Shown: positions 52,701 to 64,000 of the stretch, piece after piece | How the letters are laid out: the number at the start of each line of letters is the position of its first letter | How positions within the stretch are numbered: the stretch's first letter is position 1 | The notes under the pieces: generated by a model | Databases searched by the model: none | What the model was told of the DNA's origin: nothing | What the model saw: the letters and a program-made list of their open reading frames with translations, nothing else | Source: Pythium myriotylum | Lineage: Eukaryota > Oomycota > Peronosporomycetes > Pythiales > Pythiaceae | Length of the DNA stretch: 64,000 nt | Reading direction: 5' to 3' | Assembly (NCBI GenBank): GCA_023091665.1 | Contig: JALJCQ010000039.1 | Coordinates: 62,001 to 126,000 of the forward strand | Made by a program: the position numbers and the translations under genes

Positions 52701-55700
52701 GATAAACGGGTACATCAAACGCTTTGCCCACGATACATTTTGCCCACGCCGCCCGCATTTTCGCATCACAGGTCGAATTCCAGTCGCTGTCCAACACGAC
52801 AATTGCATCTGCCCCATACACAGGTATAGACTGTCGCCCTTCGAGGTAACCGAGTCGCGTTGACAACAGAGCGACTTGGACCGCAGGGCGCAACGCATAA
52901 TGGCACAATGCGCGACGCTGCATCTCCCGTGTTCCAGTAATCTGGACGAAACTGAGATCCATCAGCGCGAGCAGCATCTCGACAACAGGAAACATTGCGT
53001 CAAGTTGACAATAGATCACAACGCGGCGATGCTCCTTCACAACGATTCTTGACAGCAGCTCATGAAGGTTTTGCAGTTTGGCCGATGAACTGAAGAGAAA
53101 TGGCAAGTCGGCTAGCCCCAACTTCTCAGGATCGCCCAGTAAATCAACACAGTTGCACACACTTCGCAGCTTCAAAAAGAATTGGAGCCATAGTTCGATG
53201 CGGTCAGCGCTCGACGAGGTGGACGCAGATACAAAACCTGCTGCAGCGTTTCGATACTGAGTTCTCTGGGAATTACTCAATGCGCACGCCACACTTGTTT
53301 CTTCGAGTTTCCCCAGCTCTGACTCGAACTCGGACCGAACACGTCGAAGCGATAGGCAGTGAAGTGCGACGATCAAAGCTGCGAGATGCTCTTGCTGGGT
53401 CTTCAAGAGTGAGGAGCCCGACTTTCCGAACCATCTCACGAGTTCACCTGCACTTGCCTTATCCAGAATGATCTTCTTGCTCCAAACTTCCTCTGGCCAC
53501 TCCCCGACACCAGGTTCACGCAAAAGAAGCTCCGCGTACGCGCTACGGGTCTTCTGTGAGCTCCAAGCATCCAATGGTTGAGAGCAGCACAACACACGTC
53601 TACCTCTGTGCTGGATCTTGGCGATATTCTTGACAAACTCCGGGTCGTCAAACTGGCCTCCATGCTCGCTCTCCACGATCAGAGCATCCCAGTTTTCGAA
53701 GCTTTCAAACGCGTCTCTGTCGGCATCAAAATCCTCTGCTGAGCAAACGCAGGCGAACACAGGTGTAACGTCTTCCTTCTCAAGGTCAGCAACCTCTTCG
53801 GAGCTAAAGAACTGCTGCAGTGTCAGCTTCTTCGTCCATTCTTTCCGTTGCTTTGCACGATGTGATGAAGAGCCACCGTAGACTTGAACAATCCCGCTCT
53901 CAGGGTTCCATTCCCTAACATAGTGACACCACTTGTGTAGCTCCTCCGCAGACGCAATAATGAGATGTGGTCTCGACACCTCTAGCTTGGTAGACTCCGG
54001 CTTCTCCTCCTCAATGTAACGCAACGCTCGAAGAAATGCTGAAATGGTCGAAGCCATCCCCATTCCCAATTGATCGTTCAGAAAGACATTACATCCTGAC
54101 AGGGACAGCTCCAACATCCATCTTAGTGCCACAATCTGGAAAGTTGTGAAAATGGTTGTTGGAGCGTTGGATAGGGTCAGCCGGTCTTGTAGTAATCGTT
54201 GGAGGACTCGCTCTCGCTGCGTGTTCTGATTCGCAGCTTCTTCGGCGGTTAACTGAAGAATTGACCTGGCTCTCCGACTTGCGGTTACGATCTGCTGAAT
54301 TCGCTTTTTGGTACTTTCCACTGCATCAGCCTCGAATGTGCTCGATACGTCGATTGTTTTGAAACGCAATGTGGGACCATCTGGAGAGCTATTCTGATTG
54401 ATCGTGCCATCACCAAAGTCTTCAGTTGTCCGAGACTCTTGAGATGGACCTCGATTTGCACCCCCGCTGTCTGAATCATCACCTGGGCCACCTGAACCCG
54501 CCACACCTCCTTCAAAACGGACATGGGAGCGAGCAGCGATCCGTTCGATTGTCCGCCAGAAGTTTGACACCTGCAAGGCAATATCACGGGCAAGTTGTCT
54601 GTTCTCCTTCTCGCGTCGAACTCGTTCGGCATTCTGCGCCACGACAACATCCTTCGCCAAATGGAACTGCATCACACGCTTCCAGTTTCGCTCTTGGCTG
54701 AAATCGATTGCCATCCATCGCATCTCCTCGAGAAGATAGTCCCAGTGACTCTTAGTTCGCGCGGGGGTCGGTAACCGCGGCAGTTGCCGCTTCCGAGTCA
54801 TCGCAACACTCTTTCGCGTCACGTCGCGTTGCAGTCGCATCGTCACGCGAAGTTTCTGGTCAAAATCGGCGTGGATATCCTCGATGCTCGTCATCGCGCG
54901 CGCGCGGCCGGTCGTCGAGGTACTAGACGACGACCGCGCTCGATGTCGCGGCGATTTGAGCACAAGAGGCATCGACTCATCCAAGCGGCGAAGCTCTTCA
55001 TCTTCGTCGTCGTCGCGGTGCTCCAAGTACCTGTTCGGCGGCGTCGACGATCGCTGCAGCATCTGCAAACCTCGCGGTTCTTGCTCAATCGCAGCGCCAG
55101 CATTGCGCATTCGCTTGACCACATGCACAATCGGTGCGACAGATTGCTGAGCAGGCGGCGGCGCCTCTGGCTTCACAACATCCTCCGCTGGCTTTGGTGT
55201 CGCCTCGTCCTCAACAACTTCACTCGCTCTCCGCTTTCGGTCAGCCGATTCATCTTCCGCATGGCCGTTCACTGTCGCCACGTCGCATTCCACATCCTCA
55301 GTAGTAGGCTCTGTCGGCGCTTCCTCGAGTTTCACCTCCACCACTGTCTCTCCTTTCTGCTGCACCTCCTCCTCCGCCACTTCCTCTCTCGGCCGCTCCG
55401 CCGGCTCCTCTGGTTCCTTCGCAACGGTCTTGGCAGCCGCAACGACCGGAGCATCGTCAGCCTCCTGTATCCGCTTCGGCACCTCGACCGCCACGTCCTC
55501 AATCGCTAGCAAGGCCACGCGCTGGTCCGTCAACTGCCTGCTCACACGTCACAGATTCAGCATCTTCCGGTCATTCTCGGCCCAATGCACGCGCAGCACA
55601 CGCACCGCAGTAGAAGCTCCTTGTACTCGACAATGCGCCCGCGGATCGCGCCCACGATAGCCGCGACTGCTGGCGAAGGCTCCTCGGCCGCGTTGCCATC

Positions 55701-55709
55701 GCTCGTCAT
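49783..55709 (-). CDS. EP400/Eaf1-like HSA-SNF2-SANT protein with degenerate ATPase
   Basis: 1952 aa, exons 55709-55606 and 55537-49783 (68-bp intron). The first exon supplies the ATG; the long second exon has none near its 5' end and an in-frame stop just upstream of the acceptor. Domains: acidic N-terminus, HSA at about 297-365 (SHWDYLLEEMRWMAIDFSQE), SNF2-type helicase from about 490, SANT/Myb at about 1405 (YGSNWTLIAHVFN), and an Ala/Ser-rich tail. HSA plus SNF2 plus SANT is the EP400 plan; HSA plus SANT defines Eaf1, the NuA4 platform. Walker A reads DQLGMGMAS with no Lys, the DEAH box reads ESEHGG, and the C-terminal arginine-finger region is missing. It should therefore scaffold a histone acetyltransferase complex in the nucleus, not hydrolyse ATP. 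Confidence 0.85.
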
Positions 55710-58056
55710 CGTCAACTGCAACATACACCCACAGCGTCGTCAGCCTTCTTCAACCACAGCGCTACACTACCACCACCACGACAGCCAATGACACACTTAC
55801 AGTTGCCGGGGCCTTTGCCGCTGCACCGCTTCCATCTACAGGATCGAGGACCAAGACCGCCGAATCGTCAACCAAGTTAACTCGTTAACCTGTCCCCGCG
55901 CTTGAAGGGGGGACGCCGAAAAAATCGCGTTGGAGCCCGTACCGGAGCCGGCGAGAGGAGGAATCGCGTCCCGAGCGCTGCTGCTAATGGTTGCTGGGGG
56001 CGTGCGGCGGTCGCGCGGGCCGATCGCGTAGCTGGTGGTCCGCGACCGAAACTGCGCGGCCGAATATCTCCGTTGCGCGCGCGAATCGCCCCGACAACCA
56101 GCCTACCAGTCGATAGCGGAGATCGCGCTCTGTCGAATGGGCCGGTCCGCAGGTCGCGAGCGTGGACGTGGCGCTCGCTAGCGCGCCGCGAAGATCGATG
56201 TTTCCGCGCGAACGCCCGCTCAATGCGCTTGTGAATGCCGCGCGCGAGGCCGCCGCTTCCCTCCACGTTGCGCCACCTGGCGGGAATATTTCGCGCGCAG
56301 GAGTGATGGTCAGCGGTTTGAAAATAAATTACTTCCCACCAGCGCGCCGTTGTTTCGGCGGGAAGTTGCAGGTGGGATCGTAAGTTACACGATATCTTCG
56401 CGAGGAAACCACGACCGGAAAAAAAGGGGAGGAACCCTACCCCGACTGAGCGAACGAAAGGTGCGCGCGAAGTTTCCCCTCCTCCTCCCTCCTCCCTTCC
56501 TCCCCTCTGTTTCTCCTCCGCTCGTTTTTTCGAAGACTAAGGTAGTACAGAGAAAGACACAACAGGGATCAAACACAAAAAGATCTCGAAAGGGGCTGCT
56601 CACATGGCTTCATTCGAGCCATGCCGCCACGCCGAGCGGCTCCCGAGACGCCGCGATTTGCATTCGGCCAGTCGCGCCGTCTCTGCATTGTGTGCGCGTG
56701 AGTGACGCGAGTCGAATCCAGCGATATGCGCTGGCCATCATACGGGCAAGAGCTGGTGTCGTTGGGAAAAGATCGCCTTGGAGAGGTCTCATTGGGCATA
56801 TCTCATCTGTCAAACGAACGCTTCGCCAGGTAGAGCAGACTGTCGAGCTGACAGGTGGCGGGCTTCTCTGCGTTGGTGCAAAGCGATAAAAAGGTAAAAG
56901 GCCTCTTAGAACGGTGCGATTCATCGCGCGTCTTGGCGCGTCTTGGTCGATCCGACCTGCGAGGAACCGAAATCAAAAATGATATCTGAAGGTCCCTCTG
57001 GAGCGACTCTGGTATTAAAGGGCTTGGGTGGTTTGTTGTCGGATTGAGACCTCCTGGCGCCTCGCAGGGACGCCGCCGTCGGTTGGAATAGACCGGACGC
57101 GCTGTCACGTGGATCTCGTCGGCCTCAACAATGCGAAGACGCGCATGGGCCTTGTGTTGACAGACACACGTCAGGCTCTTCCAGCGGTCCCTGGAACTCG
57201 GGGACCAAAGTTCCAGGGGCGGCGGCCCCCTCGAAGTCGGGGGAACCGTAACCCCCTTCTCGGGAGGTTACACTTCTCCCCAAGCGACGCGGCGGTTCCC
57301 ATTCCGGATAACGGATGGCCGTCCACGCCTCACGCGTCACACATGGGTTCCAACTTCCTATCGGACGTTGGTTATTTACCGACCCGCGTTAATCCAACGC
57401 CAACGTGGGAGCTTTGGCGCGCTGAGATCTGCGGGATTGTCTCGCTTTGGGTCCCGCGACACCAACGTTGGTACCGTACTACTAACTCGGACGAAGGACA
57501 ATCCACCGAGCAATCGATCTGCAGATGGGAGCCGCCGACTGTTCACGCGGAGACTCGGCCACCGAGGGAAGTGGACGGCGGGGCGGCGGGTCCAAGTCGC
57601 AGTCATCACGGCCGTCGAAGTCATGACGTCACGCGTGGCCCAACGCCAACGATTGGACGCTTTGGTATACGCCAACGTATAGAGATTATACACTCGCACC
57701 CCGCATCCCATCGAAAACGTGGACTAGTATACCCCGCCCTCTATCCGGACCGACTGCACTGTCCGCCGACATCGTTTTGACAGGCAGCGTGGCAGTCCCC
57801 TCTCATCTCGCATGCAACCGCCTTCGAATCTCTCCCTCCCCACGAAACCCCTCTCTCCCAAACCTCTCATAACTTATAAATGAGACTGTATCCGGCTGTA
57901 CCCAACGCGTTTCGGGACAACTGGCCGTTCGATTCGGGACAATCGTGACCGGGATCACCTCGGACGCGTGGTCCTGATGGCGCGCCTCAAAGCCATGCAG
58001 CTCGCTCTCTCGCTCGCTCGCTCACTCCGGAATTCCGCTGATCCTCGCCGAGGGCC
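55710..58056. other. Long intergenic region, no gene recognised
   Basis: About 2.35 kb between the divergent SNF2-like gene and the desaturase. Part of it (57150-57720) is unusually G/C-rich with imperfect inverted blocks such as GGGGGAACCGTAACCCCC and repeated CCAACGCCAACG words, which may be remains of a transposon. A TATAAAT is at about 57884-57890, 170 bases before the desaturase ATG, and a CTCGCTCGCTCGCTCACTC tract sits at about 58010-58026. Confidence 0.45.
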
Positions 58057-59424
58057 ATGGTGGACCTCAAGCCCAAGCGCCTGCTCTCGTGGCGCGAGAT
58101 CCGCCAGCACAAGACCGTGGACGACGCCTGGGTCGTGATCCACCACAAGGTCTACGACGTCTCCAAGTGGCAGGGCCACCCGGGCGGCCACGTCGTCTTC
58201 ACGCAGGCCGGCGAGGACGCCACGGACGCCTTCGCCGTCTTCCACCCGGCCAGCGCCTTCAAGCTGCTCGACCAGTTCTACATCGGCGACGCCGACGAGT
58301 CGACGCGCGACGAAGGCGCCGAGCTCAGCGAGGACGAGCAGCGCGCGAGGCAGCGCGCCGCCGACTTCATCGCCGCCTACCGCAAGCTGCGCGTCAAGGT
58401 CAAGGCGCTCGGGCTCTACGACGCCAGCGCGCTCTACTACGCCTGGAAAGTGCTCAGCACGTTCGGGCTCGCGCTCTTCTCGGCCGCGATCTGCGTCTTG
58501 TTCGACAGCTTGACCATGTACATGGTCGCCGGCGCGGTCATGGGGCTCTTCTACCAGCAGTCGGGATGGCTCGCGCACGACTTTTTGCACCACCAAGTGT
58601 GCTCGAACCACTACTGGAACAACGTCATCGGCGCGCTCGTGGGCAACGTCTGGCAGGGGTTCTCGGTCCAGTGGTGGAAGAACAAGCACAACACGCACCA
58701 CGCCGTGCCCAACCTCCACGGCCGCCAGGGCGAGGGCTTCTCGGGCGACCCCGACATCGACACCATGCCGCTGCTCGCCTGGAGCAAGGAGATGGCCGCC
58801 AAGGCGCTCGACTCGAGCATCGGCCCGTTCATGATCAAGCACCAGGCGCTCTTCTACTTCCCGCTGCTGCTCTTTGCGCGACTCAGCTGGCTGCTCCAGT
58901 CGTACATGTACGTCTTCAACAGCTTTGCGTTCTACCAGTACGACCGCGTCGAGTTCCCGCTGCTCGAGAAGGGCGGGCTGCTGCTCCACTACGCCTGGCA
59001 GATCGCTCTCCCGTACTACGCCGGCATGAGCTTCTTCGAAGGCATCGCGTTCTTCCTCATGGGCCAGGCCACGTGCGGTCTGCTGCTCGCGCTCGTCTTC
59101 AGCATTGGCCACAACGGCATGTCGGTGTACGAGCGCGAGTCCAAGCCCGACTTCTGGAAGCTCCAGGTCACGACCACGCGCAACGTCAAGAGCTCGCTCT
59201 GGATGGACTGGTTCACGGGCGGCCTCAACTACCAGATCGACCACCACCTCTTCCCCATGATCCCGCGCCACAACCTCCACAAGATCAACGTGCTCATCAA
59301 GTCGTTGTGCAAGGAGTTTGACATCCCGTTCCACGAGACCGGCTTCTGGGAGGGCATCTACGAGGTCGTCGACCACCTCGGCGCCATCTCCAAGGAGTTC
59401 GTGACCGAGTTCCCGGCCATGTAA
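58057..59424 (+). CDS. Cytochrome b5-fused front-end fatty acid desaturase (delta-6 type)
   Basis: 455 aa, intronless. N-terminal cytochrome b5 domain with heme motif HPGG at 41-44; three histidine boxes: HDFLH at 174-178, HNTHH at 211-215 and QIDHH at 393-397 (the Q in the third box marks front-end desaturases). Several membrane spans between boxes. It inserts a double bond at delta-6 of C18 acids, on the way to arachidonic and eicosapentaenoic acid, in the ER with NADH-cytochrome b5 reductase. Length and many stretches (FYQQSGWLAHDFLH, MDWFTGGLNYQIDHHLFP) match the known Pythium delta-6 enzyme; delta-8 or delta-5 specificity is less likely. Confidence 0.93.
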   Translation: MVDLKPKRLLSWREIRQHKTVDDAWVVIHHKVYDVSKWQGHPGGHVVFTQAGEDATDAFAVFHPASAFKLLDQFYIGDADESTRDEGAELSEDEQRARQRAADFIAAYRKLRVKVKALGLYDASALYYAWKVLSTFGLALFSAAICVLFDSLTMYMVAGAVMGLFYQQSGWLAHDFLHHQVCSNHYWNNVIGALVGNVWQGFSVQWWKNKHNTHHAVPNLHGRQGEGFSGDPDIDTMPLLAWSKEMAAKALDSSIGPFMIKHQALFYFPLLLFARLSWLLQSYMYVFNSFAFYQYDRVEFPLLEKGGLLLHYAWQIALPYYAGMSFFEGIAFFLMGQATCGLLLALVFSIGHNGMSVYERESKPDFWKLQVTTTRNVKSSLWMDWFTGGLNYQIDHHLFPMIPRHNLHKINVLIKSLCKEFDIPFHETGFWEGIYEVVDHLGAISKEFVTEFPAM

Positions 59425-61404
59425 AATGGTCGCTCTCCCGTGGAATCGAGAGGCGATGCTGCATGTACAACAACTGGCTTGCGAGGCAGGATGAGAAGGA
59501 GGTTGACGAGCTCGAGTTCTGGTCTCATCCGACTCGCAAGGATGGATCGAGAGTCACGCATAGCGAAACACACCCAAAGAAAAAAAGAATACAAAAGGCT
59601 CTCTGTTGGGATCTTTCTACACAAAATGGCTTCCTCGTTGTCCTGTAGCCGGTGTCATTCGACCAGTGCCCCGCATTGGATTCCCTTAGCTGTCCAGGAG
59701 CAAGAGCCATCGAAACAAACCACGCAAGTCTCGCCGTCAGGGATGCTCCGTTGATCTGGTGAAGTTACTAGTCGTTTTGATCGGTCATTTAATGACCGAT
59801 CAAAACGACTAGAAGCTGGACAGTAAAATTCAGTACTGTCCAGCATCTACCCGAATCCTGGAGAGCAAAGATTCAGAGTTCTCTGTGATCTCCTTGTGAC
59901 CTGCTGCTATCTGGACGTACTCTCCCCAGTCGGAGGCTTTCCGAGTACTCACTGGAGTACAAGCCCTATTTCTACACATGCTCATGGAGCGCTTAGAGAG
60001 CGGAACTCCGCGGGAGCGAAGCGGAGGTCGCTTAGCGTGGAGTACATATGCCATTAAGGAGGTTCTATCTATTCCAGAGCCACCGTCAGATTCGAGATCT
60101 ACCAAAAAACAAATCTCACGTGCAAGTGGCGGCTGCACTGAGCCGAGATAGTGTTTCCTACGCCACGCGGAAACCTGGAGCGGGTGGTGGGCAGCGACTC
60201 CAGGTGATACCTCACGCCAGGATGTATGTCATGACAAATTGATCTCGACGAGCTCGAGGATCCAGTGTCTCATTCCGGAATGATGATGATGATGCAAATG
60301 AAGTCTATTGGGTTCAACGAGGTGAATCCTAATTCTCATTCCGGAATCTGCTTGCTCCCAAGCAACCAACACTACCACATCACCCACCACCCGCCACCGC
60401 CACGAAGACAACACCAACAAGCGCACACCATCTGTGCTGTGTAGACAACCGCCGCCGTCGATCCGATTCAATCGAGGTCAAATGGTTTGCTTATCTAGAA
60501 GCCTATAGCAAACGTCGCGCTCAAGCATATTTGCCTTTCAACGTGAAGTTGAGCGGGGGCTTGTGCTGCTGCATTTGTTGTATGATGAGTGGCAAGCTGT
60601 TGGTTATCCGACCGTTCCCCGCCTGTTCCAGGCCAGTCTAGTGTTCTCGAGGTGTTCCCGGTGTGTTCGCGGTGTGTTCTGCATGTTTTCGTCTCTCGTC
60701 GAGTGGTCTGAATCTTCAACTGCACGGTGGTGCTTGTGATTGGCTGCGTCCAACTCAGTTTGAATCCCCAAGGTTCCTTCTTGGAGCCTCAACACTGAGT
60801 TGTGGCTTGGCGGTGCATCTACGAGTACCTACAAAGAATCTGAAGATCTGGCGTGCTCGCTCAACGTTCCATTTCATCTACTTACTCGCATCTTCAAGCC
60901 CCTGCATCGGCCCGCCCAGTCGTGCCGGTCGCCGGTCAACGACGGTGCGAGGCTGCATCTCGACCTGCATCTTGGAGTGTGTGCGACGGCGCAGTGAGTG
61001 CGAGTGTCAGCATAATCCGACGCGACATCTCTGAATCTTGGCGCCGCGGCCGTCCCGACCAGCTTCCCCCAAGCTGCCGGTGTCGGCAGGCCAGAAGCCG
61101 CATCTTCGCACACTCTCCCTACATGAACCCAAGGCAGTGTGGTGTGCCGCCGTCAGCAACACCCACACTTGCTCGCTGTATGCCCGGGCTGCTCAAGACA
61201 CGATGGTCGAGAGTGGTGCCGAAGGGGAGGCCACGAGTGCCGGGCCCCCATGCATGGCGGTAGGATAGGCAAGCTCGTTTTCCTCTCTAACCGTTCAATT
61301 CATTCCCAAACTTTCCAGCAACAGCCGATTGGTTGCCATAAAGATCTTTAGCAAGACCCAACCAACCAAGCAGCAGCTGCCAGCAAGCAACTTCAGCAAG
61401 CCAC
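59425..61404. other. Intergenic and retroelement 5' region
   Basis: About 2 kb with the palindromes at 59768-59844, two copies of a CATTCCGGAAT palindrome (60271-60282 and 60337-60347), and a CT-rich block at 60360-60440. The end part must hold the 5' leader, and perhaps the LTR, of the retrotransposon; the LTR edges cannot be set because the 3' copy is outside the window. Confidence 0.45.
59768..59844. repeat. Long palindrome followed by a second hairpin
   Basis: Perfect 22-bp arms at 59768-59789 and 59791-59812 around one base, then 11-bp arms at 59815-59825 and 59834-59844 (GCTGGACAGTA). It lies in noncoding DNA about 350 bases past the desaturase stop. A miniature element or hairpin-forming regulatory site is possible. 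Confidence 0.75.
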
Positions 61405-64000
61405 GATGCCTCGCTTCGACCAAGACGGTGACGTTGACATGAACGCCCAGCCGGTGTATGAGTTCATCAAGGCGCCCAAGCTCTCTGCGTGGGACCAGCC
61501 AGCCCTGATCAAGATTGCGCGAGCGTCGCCAGTATGAGCGCAAGATCCAGGAACGCTGCGCCGCCACGGGGGAATCCTTCGATGCCGTGGTGGTGAGCGT
61601 CAAGAGCACGCTCGACCCGCAACTACTCGAGCGTCTGTCCAAGTATGTGATCAGGATCACGGAAGATCTGGTCATGGACGAGGACATCATGACGTGCATC
61701 AACGAGAGGTGCCGTCAGCTTCTGAACCAGCACGTGCCCGACGCGGCTGAACTGTTTGGGCAGAAGCTCCGCATGGACTTGAGCGAGTCCGACGTCGAAG
61801 CCCGCGTGGTCAACTATTTTGGTCTCTTTGATCAGATTGTGGAGGATCACGGCTTGTCGGAGATGCTCGGCGATCACGACCCCTCGAGTCCGACGTATCG
61901 CGACCGCATGAAGCACCGGTGCAAGCTGCTGGTCGACAACCTCGCCCCCGAGATGCTCAAGAAGGAGGTTGGTCGGCTTGTCGCGTTGCCTAACCGCGAC
62001 GCCAAGGTCGATGACATCAAGTTGTTTGATCTCGTGCTCGAGCGTGCGACTGCGCAGCAGCATTTTCATCTCATGCAGAATGAGATTGCCGGTAAGAAGG
62101 CCGATGGCCGCAAGCAGCAGCCTTCCAAGGGGGGTTCCAAGAAGGAGCAGCCGAAGGCGCAACCTCCCGCCGTCCGGGGTGACGGCGGCGCCGATGGCGC
62201 AAAGCCACCACCACGTACTGGGTGTTGGTTCTGCAAGAAGAATCACTGGCTTCGTGATTGCCCCACAGCCTATGAGGAAGAGAAGGTCAAAGCGCTTCAA
62301 GACATGAAGCGCGCCAAGGTCAAGGCGGTGCGCATTGCTGGCTCAGAGCCGTCGCGCAACATGGTTGTGGTCAACGACGTGTTCGAGTTACCGTTCGTTG
62401 CCGACACCGGCGCCGACTGCAGTATCATCTCACGACACGTAGTCCAAGAGTTGGAGGACCTCGGCATTGTGCCGTCTCTGAAGGTACTCAGGGTCCCGGT
62501 CCTTGTGGAAACCGCCGGTGGTGGGAGTCGAATGTGCTATGAAGAGTGTCACGTGGACCTCAGGATTGGCACCGCCGCCGGTAGTGTCAATGTGCGGAAT
62601 GTGCACTGTCTCGTGATGGAAGGTGAAGAGTCCAGTTTCCTGATGGGCCGCGACGCCTTGCGGTCGCTCGGGGTGGACATCGACCACATGCTCGAGCAGC
62701 TGGCCAAGCCCGCTGAGGACTATGACGAGGACGGGTCTGATGACTTCGACATTGGCAAGGATGCCAACGCGGAGCTGACAGCAGAACTCGAGCGCATGTT
62801 GGCTGAGGCTAAGGCCAACGGCTGCTCGCCGTCGACGCTTCGCCGCCTGGAAGCGATCGTGAATAACTATCGTGACTGTTTCCGTGTGCGACTCGGCCCG
62901 GACGAACCAGCCAAGGTCGAGCCACTCAAGGCCAAGTTGAAGCCCGACGCAGCGCCGTTTCGATGCCGACCGCGCCGCTACCCTGCAGACCAAAGTGCAT
63001 TTCTGAAGAAGTATGTGCAAGAGCTGGAGCAGTTTGGCTTCGTGCGCCGAAACAACCGCAGTCGCTGGGCGTGCGCTCCGGTATTGGTGCGGAAGTCCGG
63101 TGGTGGATTCCGCATCACGACCGACTACAGGCCGGTCAACCGCCACACCGTCCCGATTGCCGGTTCTACTCCGAACCTCTCGGTCGTCAAGAATCGCGTC
63201 CAAGGCGCCAAGGCGTTTGGCAAGTTTGACCTGTTCGTTTGGCAAGTTTGACCTGTTCAAAGGGTTCTGGCAGTTCCCTTTGGACGAGGAGAGCCAGGAA
63301 GTGTACAGCTTTATGACCGATGAGGGTGTCTTTACCCCCACGCGTGTGCCGCAAGGAGCGATGGACTCTGCGGTTCATTTCCAGTCGCAGATGCAAGACG
63401 TGTTTGCCGACATGATGTTCTCGGCGGTCCTGATCTGGATTGACGACCTTATTGTCTTCGGTGGGAATGATGATGAATACCTCGAACGTCTGTCCGAGTT
63501 CTTCCAGGTGCTCGCCGAGCGCAACATCAAGCTCAGTGCGACCAAGAGCACGCTGTACGCGTCGTCGGTGACGTTCTGTGGCCGTATCATCGACGGCGAT
63601 GGTGTGCGCCAAGATCCCGAACGCGTCCGAGCTCTCGTGGAGCTGCCGCTGCCGCGCAACGCCGGCGAGCTACAGTACTTTGTGTGTGCGGCCAACTGGA
63701 TGCGTGACTGCCTTGTCGACTTTGCACGTGTCTTCGCTCCGCTCCAGACCAAGCTCGATGATGCTTTGAAGGGGACCGGTCGCCGCGCCAGAGACGCTGT
63801 GAAGGTCGCTCTAGAATGGTCCGAGCAGGAGAAGCAGGCTTACCAAGCTGCGCTGCAGTTGCTCTCGAACCCAGCGATGCTCGCTTATCCGGCTGATGGA
63901 GATACTGTTTGCGTCTTTACGGATGCGTCAGACCTTGGTTGGGCAGTCGTAGTGACCAAGGTGATGGAGTGGAAGCCAGAGGTACCGGTGGTGTCACAGT
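61405..64000 (+). mobile_element. Ty3/gypsy retrotransposon, 5' part, cut by window end
   Basis: Gag-Pol order Gag, zinc knuckle, aspartic protease, reverse transcriptase, RNase H. At least two frame breaks are seen (near 61505-61515 and at 63209-63252). The window ends in the RNase H region, so integrase and the 3' LTR are not visible. Belongs to the LTR elements abundant in oomycete genomes. Confidence 0.85.
61405..64000 (+). pseudogene. Gag-Pol polyprotein, broken, partial
   Basis: An ATG at 61405 starts about 36 codons that run out of frame near 61510; the main frame 61515-63251 (about 578 codons) carries Gag, a zinc knuckle at 62222-62260 (C-x2-C-x4-H-x4-C), a protease with VADTGADCS at 62400-62425, and the start of reverse transcriptase (GFRITTDYRPVN). 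A 22-bp tandem duplication at about 63209-63252 ends this frame. A third block then carries the RT core with W-I-D-D in the catalytic position (Y/F-x-D-D is usual) and the RNase H start (FTDASDLGW). Not expected to be functional. Confidence 0.85.

Noticed and set aside
57028..57780. 250-codon open frame in the long intergenic region
   Set aside because: No domain, no signal peptide, mixed Pro/Arg/His composition typical of noncoding GC-rich DNA.
57955..59376. 473-codon open frame antisense to the desaturase
   Set aside because: Product of high GC and codon bias on the opposite strand; composition is low-complexity E/V/R-rich and no domain is seen.
59970..60050. GC-rich hairpin resembling an RNA gene
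   Set aside because: No tRNA cloverleaf, no internal A/B boxes and no match to a known RNA that I could see.

Overview
The window is a GC-rich, gene-dense eukaryotic nuclear segment that fits an oomycete of the Pythium type. Introns are few and short (about 62-86 bp, GT...AG). Gene families are typical of oomycetes: TKL kinases and LRR receptor kinases, ankyrin proteins, WRKY19-like zinc fingers and many small secreted proteins. The front-end desaturase at 58057-59424 has the length and motifs of the Pythium delta-6 desaturase. There are no bacterial operons or ribosome binding sites.

Layout. 0-15 kb: two head-to-head LRR receptor-like TKL kinases with almost identical kinase domains, then a minus-strand row of three TKL pseudokinases and a kinase-less relative. 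One pseudokinase carries RNA polymerase II CTD-like heptads and nucleoporin-like FG repeats. 5-19 kb: three small secreted proteins sharing an N/D-G/S-P-M/L-A-G motif and two ankyrin proteins. 19-27 kb: a WRKY19-like zinc-finger gene, ATG4, and three Anp1/Mnn9-type (GT62) glycosyltransferases, one frameshifted; a fourth lies at 37-38 kb. 27-28 kb: a nickel/cobalt or UreH-type metal transporter. 28-35 kb: five paralogues of an unrecognised ~210-residue secreted family (L-T-P-Y-D motif), one broken. 35-37 kb: an inverted pair of 8-Cys secreted peptides. 38-48 kb: Thr/Pro-rich secreted proteins, an ILRUN-like protein, glycine amidinotransferase and an inverted pair of Gly/Trp-rich secreted proteins. 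47.8-49.5 kb: a polytopic membrane protein with one in-frame stop. 49.8-55.7 kb: a 1952-residue HSA-SNF2-SANT protein resembling EP400/Eaf1 whose ATPase motifs are degenerate. 58-59.4 kb: the desaturase. 61.4 kb to the end: a broken Ty3/gypsy retrotransposon running off the window.

Themes. Three gene pairs are head-to-head inverted duplicates whose distal 3' halves are nearly identical while their 5' parts have diverged, which looks like repeated local gene conversion. Much of the window is secretome (signal-peptide proteins) or secretory glycosylation (GT62). Several genes are interrupted by a single in-frame TAG or a 1-2 base slip, so either pseudogenisation is under way or the assembly has errors.
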